Shown: piece by piece, positions 43,850 to 53,143 of the stretch
How positions within the stretch are numbered: the first letter of the stretch is position 1
Layout of the letters: every line of letters begins with the position of its first letter
NCBI GenBank assembly: GCA_900316515.1
Contig: ONDE01000014.1
Span: forward strand, 1-61,072
Origin: an uncultured Bacteroidales bacterium
GTDB lineage: Bacteria > Bacteroidota > Bacteroidia > Bacteroidales > P3
Length of the DNA stretch: 61,072 bases
Reading direction: 5' to 3'
Made by a program: the position numbers and the translations under genes
The notes under the pieces: generated by a model
What the model was told of the DNA's origin: nothing
Database searches by the model: none
What the model saw: only the letters and a program-made list of their open reading frames with translations

Positions 43850-45586
43850 ATGGATTTGCAAAACATCTTACTGGTTGTCTTAAACTTAGCTGGAGCACTG
43901 GCAATCTTCCTTTTCGCCATGAAACTCATGAGCGAGGGCTTGCAGAAAATCGCAGGCAGCAAGATGCGGTCGGTGCTGAGGCATATCACGGGCAACCCTC
44001 TCAGAGGCATATTGACTGGTACAGCGGTTACTGCGGCCATACAAAGTTCTTCGGCCACCACAGTGATGGTGGTCAGCTTCGTCAATGCAGGTCTGTTATC
44101 GCTCGGTGGCGCCGTGGCAGTTATCATGGGTGCCAATATCGGCACAACGGTGACAGCATGGATTATTACCCTCTTCGGTCTCGGCGAAGGGGCTGGGGGT
44201 TTCAGCCTACCTATGTTTTTGGCTGCAGTGAGTCTTTTTTTCATCTTTTCCAACCGTGATAGAATGAAGTCTATCGGTCAGGCCGTCATCGGCCTCGCCC
44301 TTCTTCTGGTAGGCATGGAACTGCTGCAAAAACCACTGGCAAACCTCGACCAATATCCTGGATTCCTGAACGCCCTTGGCAACCTGAGCAACTTCGGTTT
44401 CTGGTCCATCCTGCTCTTTGTAGCCATCGGAGCCATTCTCACTTGCCTAGTGCAGGCATCGGCAGCAATGATGGCAATCACCCTTGTCATGTGTTACAAC
44501 GGATGGATAGGTTTCGATGTGGCTGTGGCACTTGTGATGGGACAGAACATAGGCACCACAATCACCGCCAACTTGGCAGCTTTGGTGGCCAATTCGGCTG
44601 GCAAGAAAGCCGCCCGCGCACATCTCGTGTTCAACGTAGTGGGTGTTGTCATCACGCTCATTGTCTTTTCCCCGCTCATGCAGCTCATCGCAGGTCTCAC
44701 GGCCGACTTCACCGGATGCAGCCCATACACCAACGTCAACGACCCTGCCTACAACCCCGAGTCCGTACCCATGGCCATATCGCTGTTCCACACGATATTC
44801 AATGTAGGCAACACCATCATTCTGGCCTTCTTCATACCACAGATACTGAAGATTGTAGATTGGATGGTAAAAACCAAAGATGAATATAGCGAAGATGATT
44901 TCCGTCTGACTTACCTGGGAGGCAACTGGCTCTCCACTGCCGAGCTAAACCTGCAGAGCGCCAAAAGCGAAATTGAGGAATTCTCGAAACGCGTGCTGCG
45001 CATGTACACCTTCCTTCCCAGCCTACGCACCGCAAAGAACGACGAAGAGTTCAACGCCATCATGGCACGCATAGCCAAATACGAAGAAATCACCGACCGC
45101 ATGGAGATGGAAATCTCGAAATTCCTCACCAAAGTGGGCTCTGGCGACATCTCAGAACATGGTTCCGAGCGCATCAGCACCATGCTGCGCATTATCGACA
45201 ACCTCGAGTCCATTGGCGACACCATATACCAGATTGCCATGACACGCCAGAACAAGCGCGAGGATGCCGTACACTTCGACGCAGGGCTCAACGCAAACCT
45301 ATCCGAGATGAGTGAACTGGTACAGAAAGCCCTCGACGTGATGGACCACAACCTGCACGACTACGACCATGTCGACCTCGACTCGGCTTATGCAGCCGAA
45401 CATGAGATCAATTCTTACCGCGACCGCTTGCGCGTGCAACACCTCGACGCACTAAAGCTCGGCGTCTACGACTACGCTATCGGCAACGCCTACAGCAGTC
45501 TCTACGCCCAATACGAAAAACTTGGCGACTACGTAATCAACGTTTCCGAAGCCATCGACAGCAGTCGTAAACACAGCGACGACTGA
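43850..45586 (+). CDS. Na/Pi cotransporter family protein with PhoU-like domain
   Basis: A 578-residue inner-membrane transporter. The two inverted repeats of the family are visible: AAIQSSSATTVMVVSF in the first and CLVQASAAMMAITLVM in the second, within eight to nine membrane segments. The last 230 residues are a cytoplasmic PhoU-like helical domain (LRIIDNLESIGDTIYQIA, AYSSLYAQYEKLGDYVINV). The start at 43850 was chosen because the promoter box lies at 43815-43822. It probably moves phosphate with sodium and opens a rightward run of genes to 53143. Confidence 0.9.
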   Translation: MDLQNILLVVLNLAGALAIFLFAMKLMSEGLQKIAGSKMRSVLRHITGNPLRGILTGTAVTAAIQSSSATTVMVVSFVNAGLLSLGGAVAVIMGANIGTTVTAWIITLFGLGEGAGGFSLPMFLAAVSLFFIFSNRDRMKSIGQAVIGLALLLVGMELLQKPLANLDQYPGFLNALGNLSNFGFWSILLFVAIGAILTCLVQASAAMMAITLVMCYNGWIGFDVAVALVMGQNIGTTITANLAALVANSAGKKAARAHLVFNVVGVVITLIVFSPLMQLIAGLTADFTGCSPYTNVNDPAYNPESVPMAISLFHTIFNVGNTIILAFFIPQILKIVDWMVKTKDEYSEDDFRLTYLGGNWLSTAELNLQSAKSEIEEFSKRVLRMYTFLPSLRTAKNDEEFNAIMARIAKYEEITDRMEMEISKFLTKVGSGDISEHGSERISTMLRIIDNLESIGDTIYQIAMTRQNKREDAVHFDAGLNANLSEMSELVQKALDVMDHNLHDYDHVDLDSAYAAEHEINSYRDRLRVQHLDALKLGVYDYAIGNAYSSLYAQYEKLGDYVINVSEAIDSSRKHSDD

Positions 45587-45588
45587 CC

Positions 45589-46167
45589 ATGATTGAAACC
45601 GAGCGACATCCGCTTGAGCCCTTTCTGCCGCCCAACGCGCGACTGCTGATGCTCGGCAGTTTCCCGCCGCCCAAGAAGCGCTGGTGTATGGATTTCTTCT
45701 ACCCCAACCGCACCAACATGATGTGGGAGATTTTCGGGATGGTGTTCTTTGGCGACTCGCAACGACTTGTCGATGCTGGGCACAAGACATTCAAGCAATC
45801 GGACATTCAAGCACTGCTCGAAGAGCGTGGCATCGCCATCTACGACACAGCCTGTGCCGTGCGTCGCCTCAGCGGCAATGCCTCCGACAAAGACCTTGAG
45901 ATTGTAGAGAAGACCGACATACCGGCCCTGCTTTCAAATATACCTTTTTGCCACGACATAGTCTGCACTGGACAGAAAAGCTTCTCGGTGCTCACCGACG
46001 ACTATGGCGTGCCGGTGCCGCAGATGGGCACCTACAACAAGTTCACCATCGCCGACCGCCCGATGCGGCTCTGGCGGATGCCCTCATCCTCACGCGCCTA
46101 CCCCATGAAGCTGGAAGAGAAAGCCGCCTACTACCGCCGCATGATGGAAGAAATCGGAATAGTATGA
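45589..46167 (+). CDS. Uracil-DNA glycosylase family protein
   Basis: A 192-residue protein of the uracil-DNA glycosylase superfamily. The N-terminal LLMLGSFPPPKKRWCMDFFY and YPNRTNMMWEIFG correspond to the active-site region, and DIVCTGQKSF to the strand near the uracil pocket. The C-terminal MPSSSRAYPMKLEEKAAYYR matches the DNA-intercalation end. Bacteroidales members are usually annotated only at family level; base specificity is unproven. It starts two bases after the transporter and overlaps the next gene by four bases. Confidence 0.82.
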   Translation: MIETERHPLEPFLPPNARLLMLGSFPPPKKRWCMDFFYPNRTNMMWEIFGMVFFGDSQRLVDAGHKTFKQSDIQALLEERGIAIYDTACAVRRLSGNASDKDLEIVEKTDIPALLSNIPFCHDIVCTGQKSFSVLTDDYGVPVPQMGTYNKFTIADRPMRLWRMPSSSRAYPMKLEEKAAYYRRMMEEIGIV

Positions 46168-48452
46168 AGAAAAAGTCTCGCATATTGTGGATTGTTGCGA
46201 TTGCCGTGGTCGCCGTCACTACGGTTGTGTTCGTCATTGCGCGCACGCCACTCGGTGAGAGCGTGAAAAAGGAGAGTGCACGGCTATTTGACTACGAATA
46301 TATTCCGAACCAGAATGTAGCCATCGAGGGCACCGCAGCAGCTATGGCGACGGATTCTATCTACAAGGACTTCCGCAAGAAGTACCGCTTCCACTACCAG
46401 ACCGTCGGCATGGCATCGTTTGCCGACAGCAGCCGCATGATTCTGCTGAGCGACCTGCCGCCGCATTTCGAAACTGACTCCATAGCACCCATCTTCGCCA
46501 AGTTCACACACAAGGCCGAAATGCGCCGTCACCCCATAGGCTACGACGGTTACACTACCGACGCGGTCATCCTACTCGGCAACGCCACACAGGATAACTG
46601 CGACCGACTGATAAGGCGACTAAACCTTGAACTGTTCTTCAGCGACTACAAACCAACGGTGATGGCGTTGCCTGCGGAACACGGACGCCAGTATTTCGCC
46701 CATGAGAATATCGACTATCAAATTTCCCTCGACGAATTCAACACATGGTTCATAGAGGATGGCGAAGGGTTTGTCACCCTCGACGACACCAACACAGTGT
46801 TGACTGTCACTGATATGTTCGCCCTTCAGTCGCGGGGCGTATACTTCAGCCAGCAACCGGGTTTCGTTGCGTGGGCTCTGCCCAAAAACGCCGACCTTGC
46901 CGACACATTAACGCAATCACACACTAACGCACTAACGCAATCTATCCAGAATATCCGCCAGTTTACACTGGACGCCGACCTGATTCTTGGCGCCCTTGCC
47001 GATAGCGGCACGCTGGTCATCATAGGCCGCGAACGGCAGTCTCCCCTGTATGAGCTGCCCCCGTTACAGATTGAGAGCATCCTGCTGCTGGCATCCACCA
47101 CCGAGAAGGAATTGTCGCAGAGTCTGGACATCAACGATCTGATGGCCGGCAAGATGGCGAACGGCCGCGACTGGTGCCCCACATACCTGAGCCGAGAACT
47201 GGAGAACACCGAGTTCGGCGACCTGATGACCATCACCGACGTGCTGCTGAAAGACTGGTCGGAGCATGGCACCATACAGGAGGGATACTACCGCTACCCA
47301 GAGCCAGGCTACTACCCCTTCGACCGTCCCCTGTTCCGTAAACTTGGTCTCAACGAACTCGTCTACAACTGGAACACTGCCGGTGCAATGTACGCCATAG
47401 ACCGCGAGGGGTGTACCATCTATACCCTCGGACGTACCGGTTCACTTCCTGTCAGCTATTTCAACTCGCAGGAGCGCAGCCAGTCAATAGGCTACCTCTA
47501 CGAGAACCAAGCCTACCACTACTTCGCCACCCTCGGCTGCAGCGACCTCGCACGCGTGGTACAGTACACCGCCCTCTACCAACTGTTCATTGACAACAAC
47601 ATCAAGTACTCTGGCGACACCCATCCAGCATTCCCGAAGAGCAAGCCTTTCTTGCTCTACAAACCCACCATTGCATTGCTCGACACACTCAAGCATCTGG
47701 GAGATGAGCAGGTGACGGTGCTAGCCGACAGCCTTGCACAACGTAGTTTTACCAACTATCAAAAAGAACAGGTCGACAAGCAGCTGCACGAGAACGAGCA
47801 GCAGCACAACTTCACCTATACGGACGAGAACATCGCCCGCATCTACCATGATGTGCGCCGCAATACACAGGCAGGCATCGGCCGTAGTATACATGAAGTG
47901 AAGCAGATGCTCAACAGCCTTTCCGATGAGCAGTACAAAGAACTGGCGCGTTACCTCTCTTACCCTCGCGGAGTTAAGATAACCGACAGCAAAAGCTACA
48001 ACACCTACCTTCGCGCACGTCACGTCAACCAGCTGATGCGTGAGGTCGGCAAAAACAATCTCGACCTGCTGGGAATGGACCTCGCCAATGTAAAGAACTT
48101 CTATGCATCCAAATTGTCGGGCAACGCTGGCCGCTATCTTAAGACCTCTTCGCTCATAATCACTTACAACGACCTGCTGACCACCGGCGGACACAACCTC
48201 TCGTCGCGGATCAGCCGCGTCAACTCCATGACCAACTACAAGCGCAATCGCAGCTACACTCCGACCGATTACAAGCGTCCCGCTGCCACCGAACCAGTTG
48301 CGACAAAAGAGACACCTAAAACTACAAAAGCCACCCACACGGCAAAGAACAATTCACACAATCAAACACTCAAGCAATCAGGCAATAAACCTGCCGTCCG
48401 CTCCCGAAGCGCCGTCATTCCCACAACACCACGCAAAACAAGAGGACTATAA
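46164..48452 (+). CDS. Large membrane-anchored hypothetical protein
   Basis: A 762-residue protein with one N-terminal membrane anchor (ILWIVAIAVVAVTTVVFVIA); the rest should be periplasmic. I do not recognise the family; homologues in Bacteroidales appear as hypothetical proteins. It has a long alpha/beta part (FADSSRMILLSDLPPHFE, ADSGTLVIIGRERQSP), a helical region near 560-640 (EQVDKQLHENEQQHN), and a basic, disordered C-terminus. Two phrase repeats lie inside it: LTQSHTNALTQS (46906-46944) and NSHNQTLKQSGNK (48348-48390). The start overlaps the glycosylase stop by four bases. Confidence 0.8.
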   Translation: MKKKSRILWIVAIAVVAVTTVVFVIARTPLGESVKKESARLFDYEYIPNQNVAIEGTAAAMATDSIYKDFRKKYRFHYQTVGMASFADSSRMILLSDLPPHFETDSIAPIFAKFTHKAEMRRHPIGYDGYTTDAVILLGNATQDNCDRLIRRLNLELFFSDYKPTVMALPAEHGRQYFAHENIDYQISLDEFNTWFIEDGEGFVTLDDTNTVLTVTDMFALQSRGVYFSQQPGFVAWALPKNADLADTLTQSHTNALTQSIQNIRQFTLDADLILGALADSGTLVIIGRERQSPLYELPPLQIESILLLASTTEKELSQSLDINDLMAGKMANGRDWCPTYLSRELENTEFGDLMTITDVLLKDWSEHGTIQEGYYRYPEPGYYPFDRPLFRKLGLNELVYNWNTAGAMYAIDREGCTIYTLGRTGSLPVSYFNSQERSQSIGYLYENQAYHYFATLGCSDLARVVQYTALYQLFIDNNIKYSGDTHPAFPKSKPFLLYKPTIALLDTLKHLGDEQVTVLADSLAQRSFTNYQKEQVDKQLHENEQQHNFTYTDENIARIYHDVRRNTQAGIGRSIHEVKQMLNSLSDEQYKELARYLSYPRGVKITDSKSYNTYLRARHVNQLMREVGKNNLDLLGMDLANVKNFYASKLSGNAGRYLKTSSLIITYNDLLTTGGHNLSSRISRVNSMTNYKRNRSYTPTDYKRPAATEPVATKETPKTTKATHTAKNNSHNQTLKQSGNKPAVRSRSAVIPTTPRKTRGL
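46906..46944. repeat. Phrase repeat inside the large hypothetical gene (first)
   Basis: ACGCAATCACACACTAACGC-type 9-11 bp units encode TLTQSHTNALTQS. Confidence 0.8.
48348..48390. repeat. Phrase repeat inside the large hypothetical gene (second)
   Basis: CACAATCAAACACTCAAGCA-type units encode NSHNQTLKQSG. The wording TCAAGCAATCA is shared with the intergenic repeat at 18544-18590. Confidence 0.8.
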
Positions 48453-48465
48453 ATCAAAGATCATT

Positions 48466-49155
48466 ATGACAATACAGGAAGCTATCGTCGCACGGCATTC
48501 GGTGCGACAGTATCAGGAGAAGGCCATCGAGGCCACAGTTGTCGGCCACCTCGACGAGGAGATTGCTCTTTGCAACCAGGAAGGCGGTCTGCACATCCAG
48601 CTTGTGCTCGATGAACCACAGGCTTTCACCGGCGGCATGGTAAAATACGGCAGTTTCAAGGGGGTGCGCAACTACCTGGCCATGGTGGGCCCCAATGGTG
48701 CCGACGAGAAGGTGGGCTACTACGGCGAGCGACTGGTGCTGCTGGCACAGACGCTAGGCTTGAACAGCTGCTGGGTGGGCATGTCGGTAGGCAAACAGCC
48801 CAACCGCTACCAGGTGGCCGCCGGCGAGAAGCTGCACTGTGTCGTCGCCCTCGGCTACGGCGTCAACCATGGTGTGCAGCATCCTATGCGTCCCATGGGG
48901 AAATTCCTTGGTACGCGGGCTGGCAGCCTGCGCGGAGACGATTTTCCCGACTGGTTCCGTCGCGGCATGGAGGCTGCCATAATGGCTCCTACAGCAGTGC
49001 ACCAGCAGAAGTTCGAATTCGAGCTGGTGGACGACCGCACCGTCACCGCCCACGCTCGCTTTTCTCTGGTGGGTTGGGCCAAGCTCGACCTCGGCATCGT
49101 AAAATACAATTTCGAGGTGGGCGCAGGAAAAGATAACTTCAAATGGAAAGACTGA
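48466..49155 (+). CDS. Nitroreductase family protein
   Basis: A 229-residue flavoenzyme-like protein. The start MTIQEAIVARHSVRQYQ is the typical FMN-binding nitroreductase N-terminus, and NSCWVGMSVGKQPNRYQVAA and MEAAIMAPTAVHQQKFEFEL are the usual later FMN contacts. It resembles the variant whose two halves pair within one chain. The substrate is unknown. The ATG at 48466 follows the previous stop by 13 bases; the next gene's ATG abuts this stop. Confidence 0.88.
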   Translation: MTIQEAIVARHSVRQYQEKAIEATVVGHLDEEIALCNQEGGLHIQLVLDEPQAFTGGMVKYGSFKGVRNYLAMVGPNGADEKVGYYGERLVLLAQTLGLNSCWVGMSVGKQPNRYQVAAGEKLHCVVALGYGVNHGVQHPMRPMGKFLGTRAGSLRGDDFPDWFRRGMEAAIMAPTAVHQQKFEFELVDDRTVTAHARFSLVGWAKLDLGIVKYNFEVGAGKDNFKWKD

Positions 49156-49644
49156 ATGGCAGACAAGAAGATTAACAAGACCAATGCGGCACGGCTGCTC
49201 GACCAGCTGAAGATTGCCTACGAGTTGATTCCCTATGAGGTTGACGAGAATGACCTCGGCGCACAGCATATCGCCGAACAGCTTGGCCAACCCATTGAAC
49301 GACTGTTCAAGACCCTTGTGCTGCGAGGCGACAAAACAGGCCTCGTCGTCTGTGTCATCCCCGGCGCCGAGGAGGTGGACCTCAAGAAGGCCGCCAAAGT
49401 GACGGGCAACAAGAAACTGGAAATGATACACGTCAAGGAGTTGCTTCCGCTCACAGGCTACATCCGTGGCGGCTGCTCGCCCATAGGCATGAAAAAACCG
49501 CTGCCCACGTGGTTCCACGAAAGCATAATGAGCTACGATACTGTCTATTGTAGCGCCGGAGTGCGCGGCCTGCAGTTCCAGCTGGCACCGCAAGACCTTG
49601 TCCGCGCCGCCAAAGGCGCCCTTGCCGACTTGATTGTAGCATAG
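49156..49644 (+). CDS. ybaK: Cys-tRNA deacylase YbaK
   Basis: Hydrolyses cysteine mischarged on tRNA-Pro. At 162 residues it is normal for the family. Conserved blocks are IERLFKTLVLRGDK, KKAAKVTGNKKLEMI and GYIRGGCSPIGMKKPLPTW. The start directly follows the nitroreductase stop. Confidence 0.94.
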   Translation: MADKKINKTNAARLLDQLKIAYELIPYEVDENDLGAQHIAEQLGQPIERLFKTLVLRGDKTGLVVCVIPGAEEVDLKKAAKVTGNKKLEMIHVKELLPLTGYIRGGCSPIGMKKPLPTWFHESIMSYDTVYCSAGVRGLQFQLAPQDLVRAAKGALADLIVA

Positions 49645-49655
49645 ACAATAAAGAC

Positions 49656-50498
49656 ATGAAACGAAACACCCTCTATATTACATTGTCCCTACTTGGGTTG
49701 TTGCTCTTCGCCAGCTGTCGGACACAGACGTATACTGTGCGGGGGCCGGAAGGCGGCATAGCCTTCGAGGTTACCCTGCCCGAGGGTTTCGACACCACAA
49801 AGGACAGCTGCCCGATGGTGATACTGATGCACGGCATCTTCTCCAGCAAGGACTACGGCCCTATGCCGCAGCTGGCCAAAGGCCTAGCCGAGGCCGGCAT
49901 AGCCTCCATACGCTTCGACTTCGACGGTCACGGCCGCAGCCAAGGCCGCAAACAGGACATGACCATCGAGAAGGAACTGGCAGACGCTCGCGCCATTTGG
50001 GATTATGTGCAAAGTCTTCCATACGTAAGTGGCATAGGACTCCTGGGCCATTCGCAGGGCGGTGTTATAGCTTCGATGACGGCGGGACAACTGGCAGCCG
50101 AAAACTCTGCTCCAACCGGAATGGTGCTTCTGGCGCCGGGCTCGGTCATCAAGGAGGCCTGTCAAGGAGGTAAGTTCTTCAACGCCCGTTTCGACCCCAA
50201 GAACCCGCCTGAATACATTCGCTGCTGGGGCATGTACAGGCTCGGCCGCGAATACCTCGTAACCACTCAGCAGCTTGATATCTACGGCACAGCAGCAGCC
50301 TATAGTGGCCCCGTGCTCTTGCTCCACGGCAACCGCGACGGCATAGTGCCCTTGTGGTGCAGCGAGCGCTTCAAGCATACCTACGGCGACCATGCCACCC
50401 TAACGGTCGTCGAAGGCGAGAACCACACCATAACCCGCCGCCGCAACAAGGTCATCGCCCACACGGTTGACTTCTTCAAAATGGTATTTGCACTATAA
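49656..50498 (+). CDS. Alpha/beta hydrolase lipoprotein
   Basis: A 280-residue lipoprotein with lipobox LLFASC. The alpha/beta-hydrolase signs are the oxyanion block VILMHGIFSSKDYGP, the nucleophile elbow LLGHSQGGVIA (Ser), an Asp in HGNRDGIVPL and the C-terminal His in EGENHTI. It likely acts on an ester or peptide in the periplasm or at the outer membrane; the substrate is unknown. It follows ybaK by 11 bases. Confidence 0.88.
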   Translation: MKRNTLYITLSLLGLLLFASCRTQTYTVRGPEGGIAFEVTLPEGFDTTKDSCPMVILMHGIFSSKDYGPMPQLAKGLAEAGIASIRFDFDGHGRSQGRKQDMTIEKELADARAIWDYVQSLPYVSGIGLLGHSQGGVIASMTAGQLAAENSAPTGMVLLAPGSVIKEACQGGKFFNARFDPKNPPEYIRCWGMYRLGREYLVTTQQLDIYGTAAAYSGPVLLLHGNRDGIVPLWCSERFKHTYGDHATLTVVEGENHTITRRRNKVIAHTVDFFKMVFAL

Positions 50499-50584
50499 GC
50501 TGTGCGGCACAATAGTTCGTGCGTAGCGGCGTTAATAGAAGATAACGAACAAAACTCTAATCAAACTATCAAATTCTTCAATTT

Positions 50585-51496
50585 ATGAAAAAGACATTGT
50601 TTCTGTTAACCTCCGCACTTGTGTGTATCGTCTTTGCCGGATGCGGACGCGAAGAGTTCACCCATGAAGGGTCTGATGATGTTCCGCAACATTCGTTCAG
50701 TGTTGCCGATGGGCATCCGGTGCTGTTCTCGCCAGGCAACCTGCAGTTCTGTACCACAGGCAGCCACACCACTGCCGAGGGTACAGCCAGCGGCACCTTC
50801 CGCTTCGCCGAGCACCAATATGACTACCTCGGACAGGCCAACGCCCTGGTATCGGACACCAACACCGGCTGGATTGACCTCCTCACTTGGGGCAGCAGCG
50901 GATGGCATGTGTCACCCTGCTCGGAGAAGGACGGTGACTATGACATCGAGAGCCTTTGCGGCGACGAGGCTTACGCCGACTGGGGCGTTTACAACGCTAT
51001 TGGCAACGACGCACCCGGCACGTGGCGCACGCTGACGCGCGATGAATGGGACTACCTCGTCAACCACCGTGCCGCATCCACCGTCGACGGCACCGACAGC
51101 GCACGCTATGCCGAAGCCACCGTATGCGGCGTCAAAGGACTGATACTCTTCCCCGACCGGTTCGAGCGTCCTGCATGCATCGATACGATAAATAACATCA
51201 ACCACAACAGCTTCACCTTGAGCTTCAGCGACAATATCTACACCGCCGTGCAATGGGCGCAGCTTGAGGATGCCGGTGCGGTGTTCCTGCCTGCATCGGG
51301 CTTCCGGGGCGGCACATGGCTTTCGACCATCGGCGAAGGTGGCAGCTACTGGGCCTCGACTTGCAACGCCAACCGTCAGGCCTACGCCCTGCTCTTCATC
51401 GACGGCGTGGTCAACGCCAGCGCCGAATGCACCTACGAGAAAGACCGCGGCTACGGTCGCTCCGTACGCCTGGTCAAGGACGTAGTTGTAAAATAA
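50585..51496 (+). CDS. Hypothetical lipoprotein, FISUMP/FGE-like
   Basis: A 303-residue lipoprotein with lipobox VFAGC. The mature part, rich in Gly, Trp and Tyr, has VLFSPGNLQFCTTG, TWRTLTRDEWDYLVNHR and FLPASGFRGG, ending with GYGRSVRLVKD. This pattern resembles surface proteins of the Fibrobacter-type paralogous and formylglycine-enzyme-like fold, without catalytic residues I can identify. An 86-bp gap lies upstream, so a separate promoter is possible. Confidence 0.72.
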   Translation: MKKTLFLLTSALVCIVFAGCGREEFTHEGSDDVPQHSFSVADGHPVLFSPGNLQFCTTGSHTTAEGTASGTFRFAEHQYDYLGQANALVSDTNTGWIDLLTWGSSGWHVSPCSEKDGDYDIESLCGDEAYADWGVYNAIGNDAPGTWRTLTRDEWDYLVNHRAASTVDGTDSARYAEATVCGVKGLILFPDRFERPACIDTINNINHNSFTLSFSDNIYTAVQWAQLEDAGAVFLPASGFRGGTWLSTIGEGGSYWASTCNANRQAYALLFIDGVVNASAECTYEKDRGYGRSVRLVKDVVVK

Positions 51497-51547
51497 TCAC
51501 CTATGACTGCACCGGAACAAGAAACAAAAGAATAAAATGACAAAGAC

Positions 51548-52579
51548 ATGAGAAAAACAATACACTATTTTTGCCTGCTCGCCATAATCTGCTTGACGTT
51601 GCAGTCGTGCAGCAAGAACAAACCCGAGGAGCCTGTCGCCACTATGCCGGCCATTATCTACGATACCGACCTCGGCTCGTCGACCGACGACCTCTTCGGT
51701 CTAGAAATGCTATATAACTACCACAATCAGGGGCGCTGTCGTCTGCTGGGCGTAGTTGTCGACCGCATGGGCGAGGATTGTGCCGCTGTGGCCGACGTGA
51801 TGAATACATACTTCGGTCATGGAGATTTGCCCATAGGATTGGTGAAGGATGGTATTGAGAATCCCACGGTGTGGATTGACTATAAAGCATTGCCCACCTA
51901 TACTCTGGCCGATGGGAGCCCGATGTTCCGGCAGTCGGTCGAGGATTATTCCTCGTTGCCCGACGGATGGCAGCTCTATAGACGCCTGCTGGCCGCTGAG
52001 CCTGACCATTCGGTGAGCATAGTGTCGGTGGGTTTCGTCACCTGTCTGGCGCAATTGCTCGAGTCGGAGGGCGACGAATATTCGCCGCTTACAGGCGTGG
52101 AACTGGTGCGGCAGAAAGTGAAGTGCCTCTACATCCAAGGTGGCCGCTTCGGTGAGGCCGACGAGGGCGACTACAACTTCGCACAGGGTATCGGCTTTGC
52201 GCAAACCTTCTTCCAGCTGTGGCCCTCAGATGTGGACATTGTCTTTTCTCCTATGGAAACGGGGCAACTGGTGGAGTATACCCCTGAGCAGGTCATTGCC
52301 GACATCGACTGGACCGACATACACCCCGTCAAGCAGGTGTATCTGACCTGCAATTGCAACACTGGACAGAAGATGTGGGACCCGATGGTGGTCATCAACG
52401 CTGTCGAGGGCGACAACCTTTTTACGCTCTCCGAGTGCGGCACCGTAACCATCCTGCCCAATGCGGAGACCCCATTCACCCCCTCGCCCACCGGCAACTG
52501 TCGCTACCAGCACCCCGGCGACGAGGCCTGGGCCGCCCGCATGCTTGAGAAGATAAGCACCGTCAACAAGATCCATTAA
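51548..52579 (+). CDS. Nucleoside hydrolase-like lipoprotein
   Basis: A 343-residue lipoprotein (lipobox TLQSC). The N-terminal motif IIYDTDLGSSTDDLFGLEML matches the calcium-binding DXDXGXXXDD signature of inosine/uridine nucleoside hydrolases, with SIVSVGFVTCLAQLLES and WDPMVVINAV as further family blocks. Bacteroidales homologues occur as secreted proteins, probably scavenging nucleosides. The catalytic-loop residues farther on are not typical, so activity is probable but unproven. Confidence 0.82.
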   Translation: MRKTIHYFCLLAIICLTLQSCSKNKPEEPVATMPAIIYDTDLGSSTDDLFGLEMLYNYHNQGRCRLLGVVVDRMGEDCAAVADVMNTYFGHGDLPIGLVKDGIENPTVWIDYKALPTYTLADGSPMFRQSVEDYSSLPDGWQLYRRLLAAEPDHSVSIVSVGFVTCLAQLLESEGDEYSPLTGVELVRQKVKCLYIQGGRFGEADEGDYNFAQGIGFAQTFFQLWPSDVDIVFSPMETGQLVEYTPEQVIADIDWTDIHPVKQVYLTCNCNTGQKMWDPMVVINAVEGDNLFTLSECGTVTILPNAETPFTPSPTGNCRYQHPGDEAWAARMLEKISTVNKIH

Positions 52580-52580
52580 T

Positions 52581-52856
52581 ATGGAGCATCGATTCAATGC
52601 CCGCATTGAACGCAGCGGCGATATGGACGCCGCCTATGTGGTGGTACCCGTCGACATCCGTGAGGTGTATGGCGTAGGGCGACTCAAGGTGGAGGCCACC
52701 TTCGACGGTGTGCCCTATAGCGGCAGTGTGGTCAATATGGGTGTGAAGGACGCCGACGGCAATATCTGCTACATCATAGGCATCACCAAGGCCATTCGCC
52801 AGCGGATCGGCAAGAGCTTCGGCGACACGGTAGACGTAACACTCCGCACGGTATGA
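52581..52856 (+). CDS. DUF1905 domain protein
   Basis: A 91-residue single-domain protein: YVVVPVDIREVYGVGRLKVE, FDGVPYSGSVVNMG and YIIGITKAIRQRIGKSFGD match the small DUF1905 barrel. Function unknown. It begins one base after the nucleoside hydrolase-like gene and overlaps the next gene by four bases. Confidence 0.88.
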   Translation: MEHRFNARIERSGDMDAAYVVVPVDIREVYGVGRLKVEATFDGVPYSGSVVNMGVKDADGNICYIIGITKAIRQRIGKSFGDTVDVTLRTV

Positions 52857-53143
52857 CAATATATCTGAAGATTACCTTGTATTACCTCCTAACGGTCAAC
52901 CTATTGACCTTTATCATCTACGGCATCGACAAGTACAAGGCACGCCATAATCATTGGCGAGTGCGCGAGGCGGCGCTTCTTCTCCTCGCCGCCCTCGGCG
53001 GCAGCATAGGAGCCCTGCTGGCCATGAGAGTGTTCCGCCACAAGACCCAGCACAAGAAGTTCTGCTACGGAGTGCCCGCCATACTGCTTGTACAGTTGGC
53101 CATTGCGGCATTTTGCTGCTACCGATACACCTTGATGGTGTAG
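52853..53143 (+). CDS. DUF1294 membrane protein
   Basis: A 96-residue membrane protein with two to three helices. The block IYGIDKYKARHNHWRVREAA followed by LLLLAALGGSIGALLAMRVF and RHKTQHKKFCYG is diagnostic of DUF1294. Function unknown. Its last 25 bases overlap the end of the opposite-strand epimerase gene. Confidence 0.9.
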   Translation: MTIYLKITLYYLLTVNLLTFIIYGIDKYKARHNHWRVREAALLLLAALGGSIGALLAMRVFRHKTQHKKFCYGVPAILLVQLAIAAFCCYRYTLMV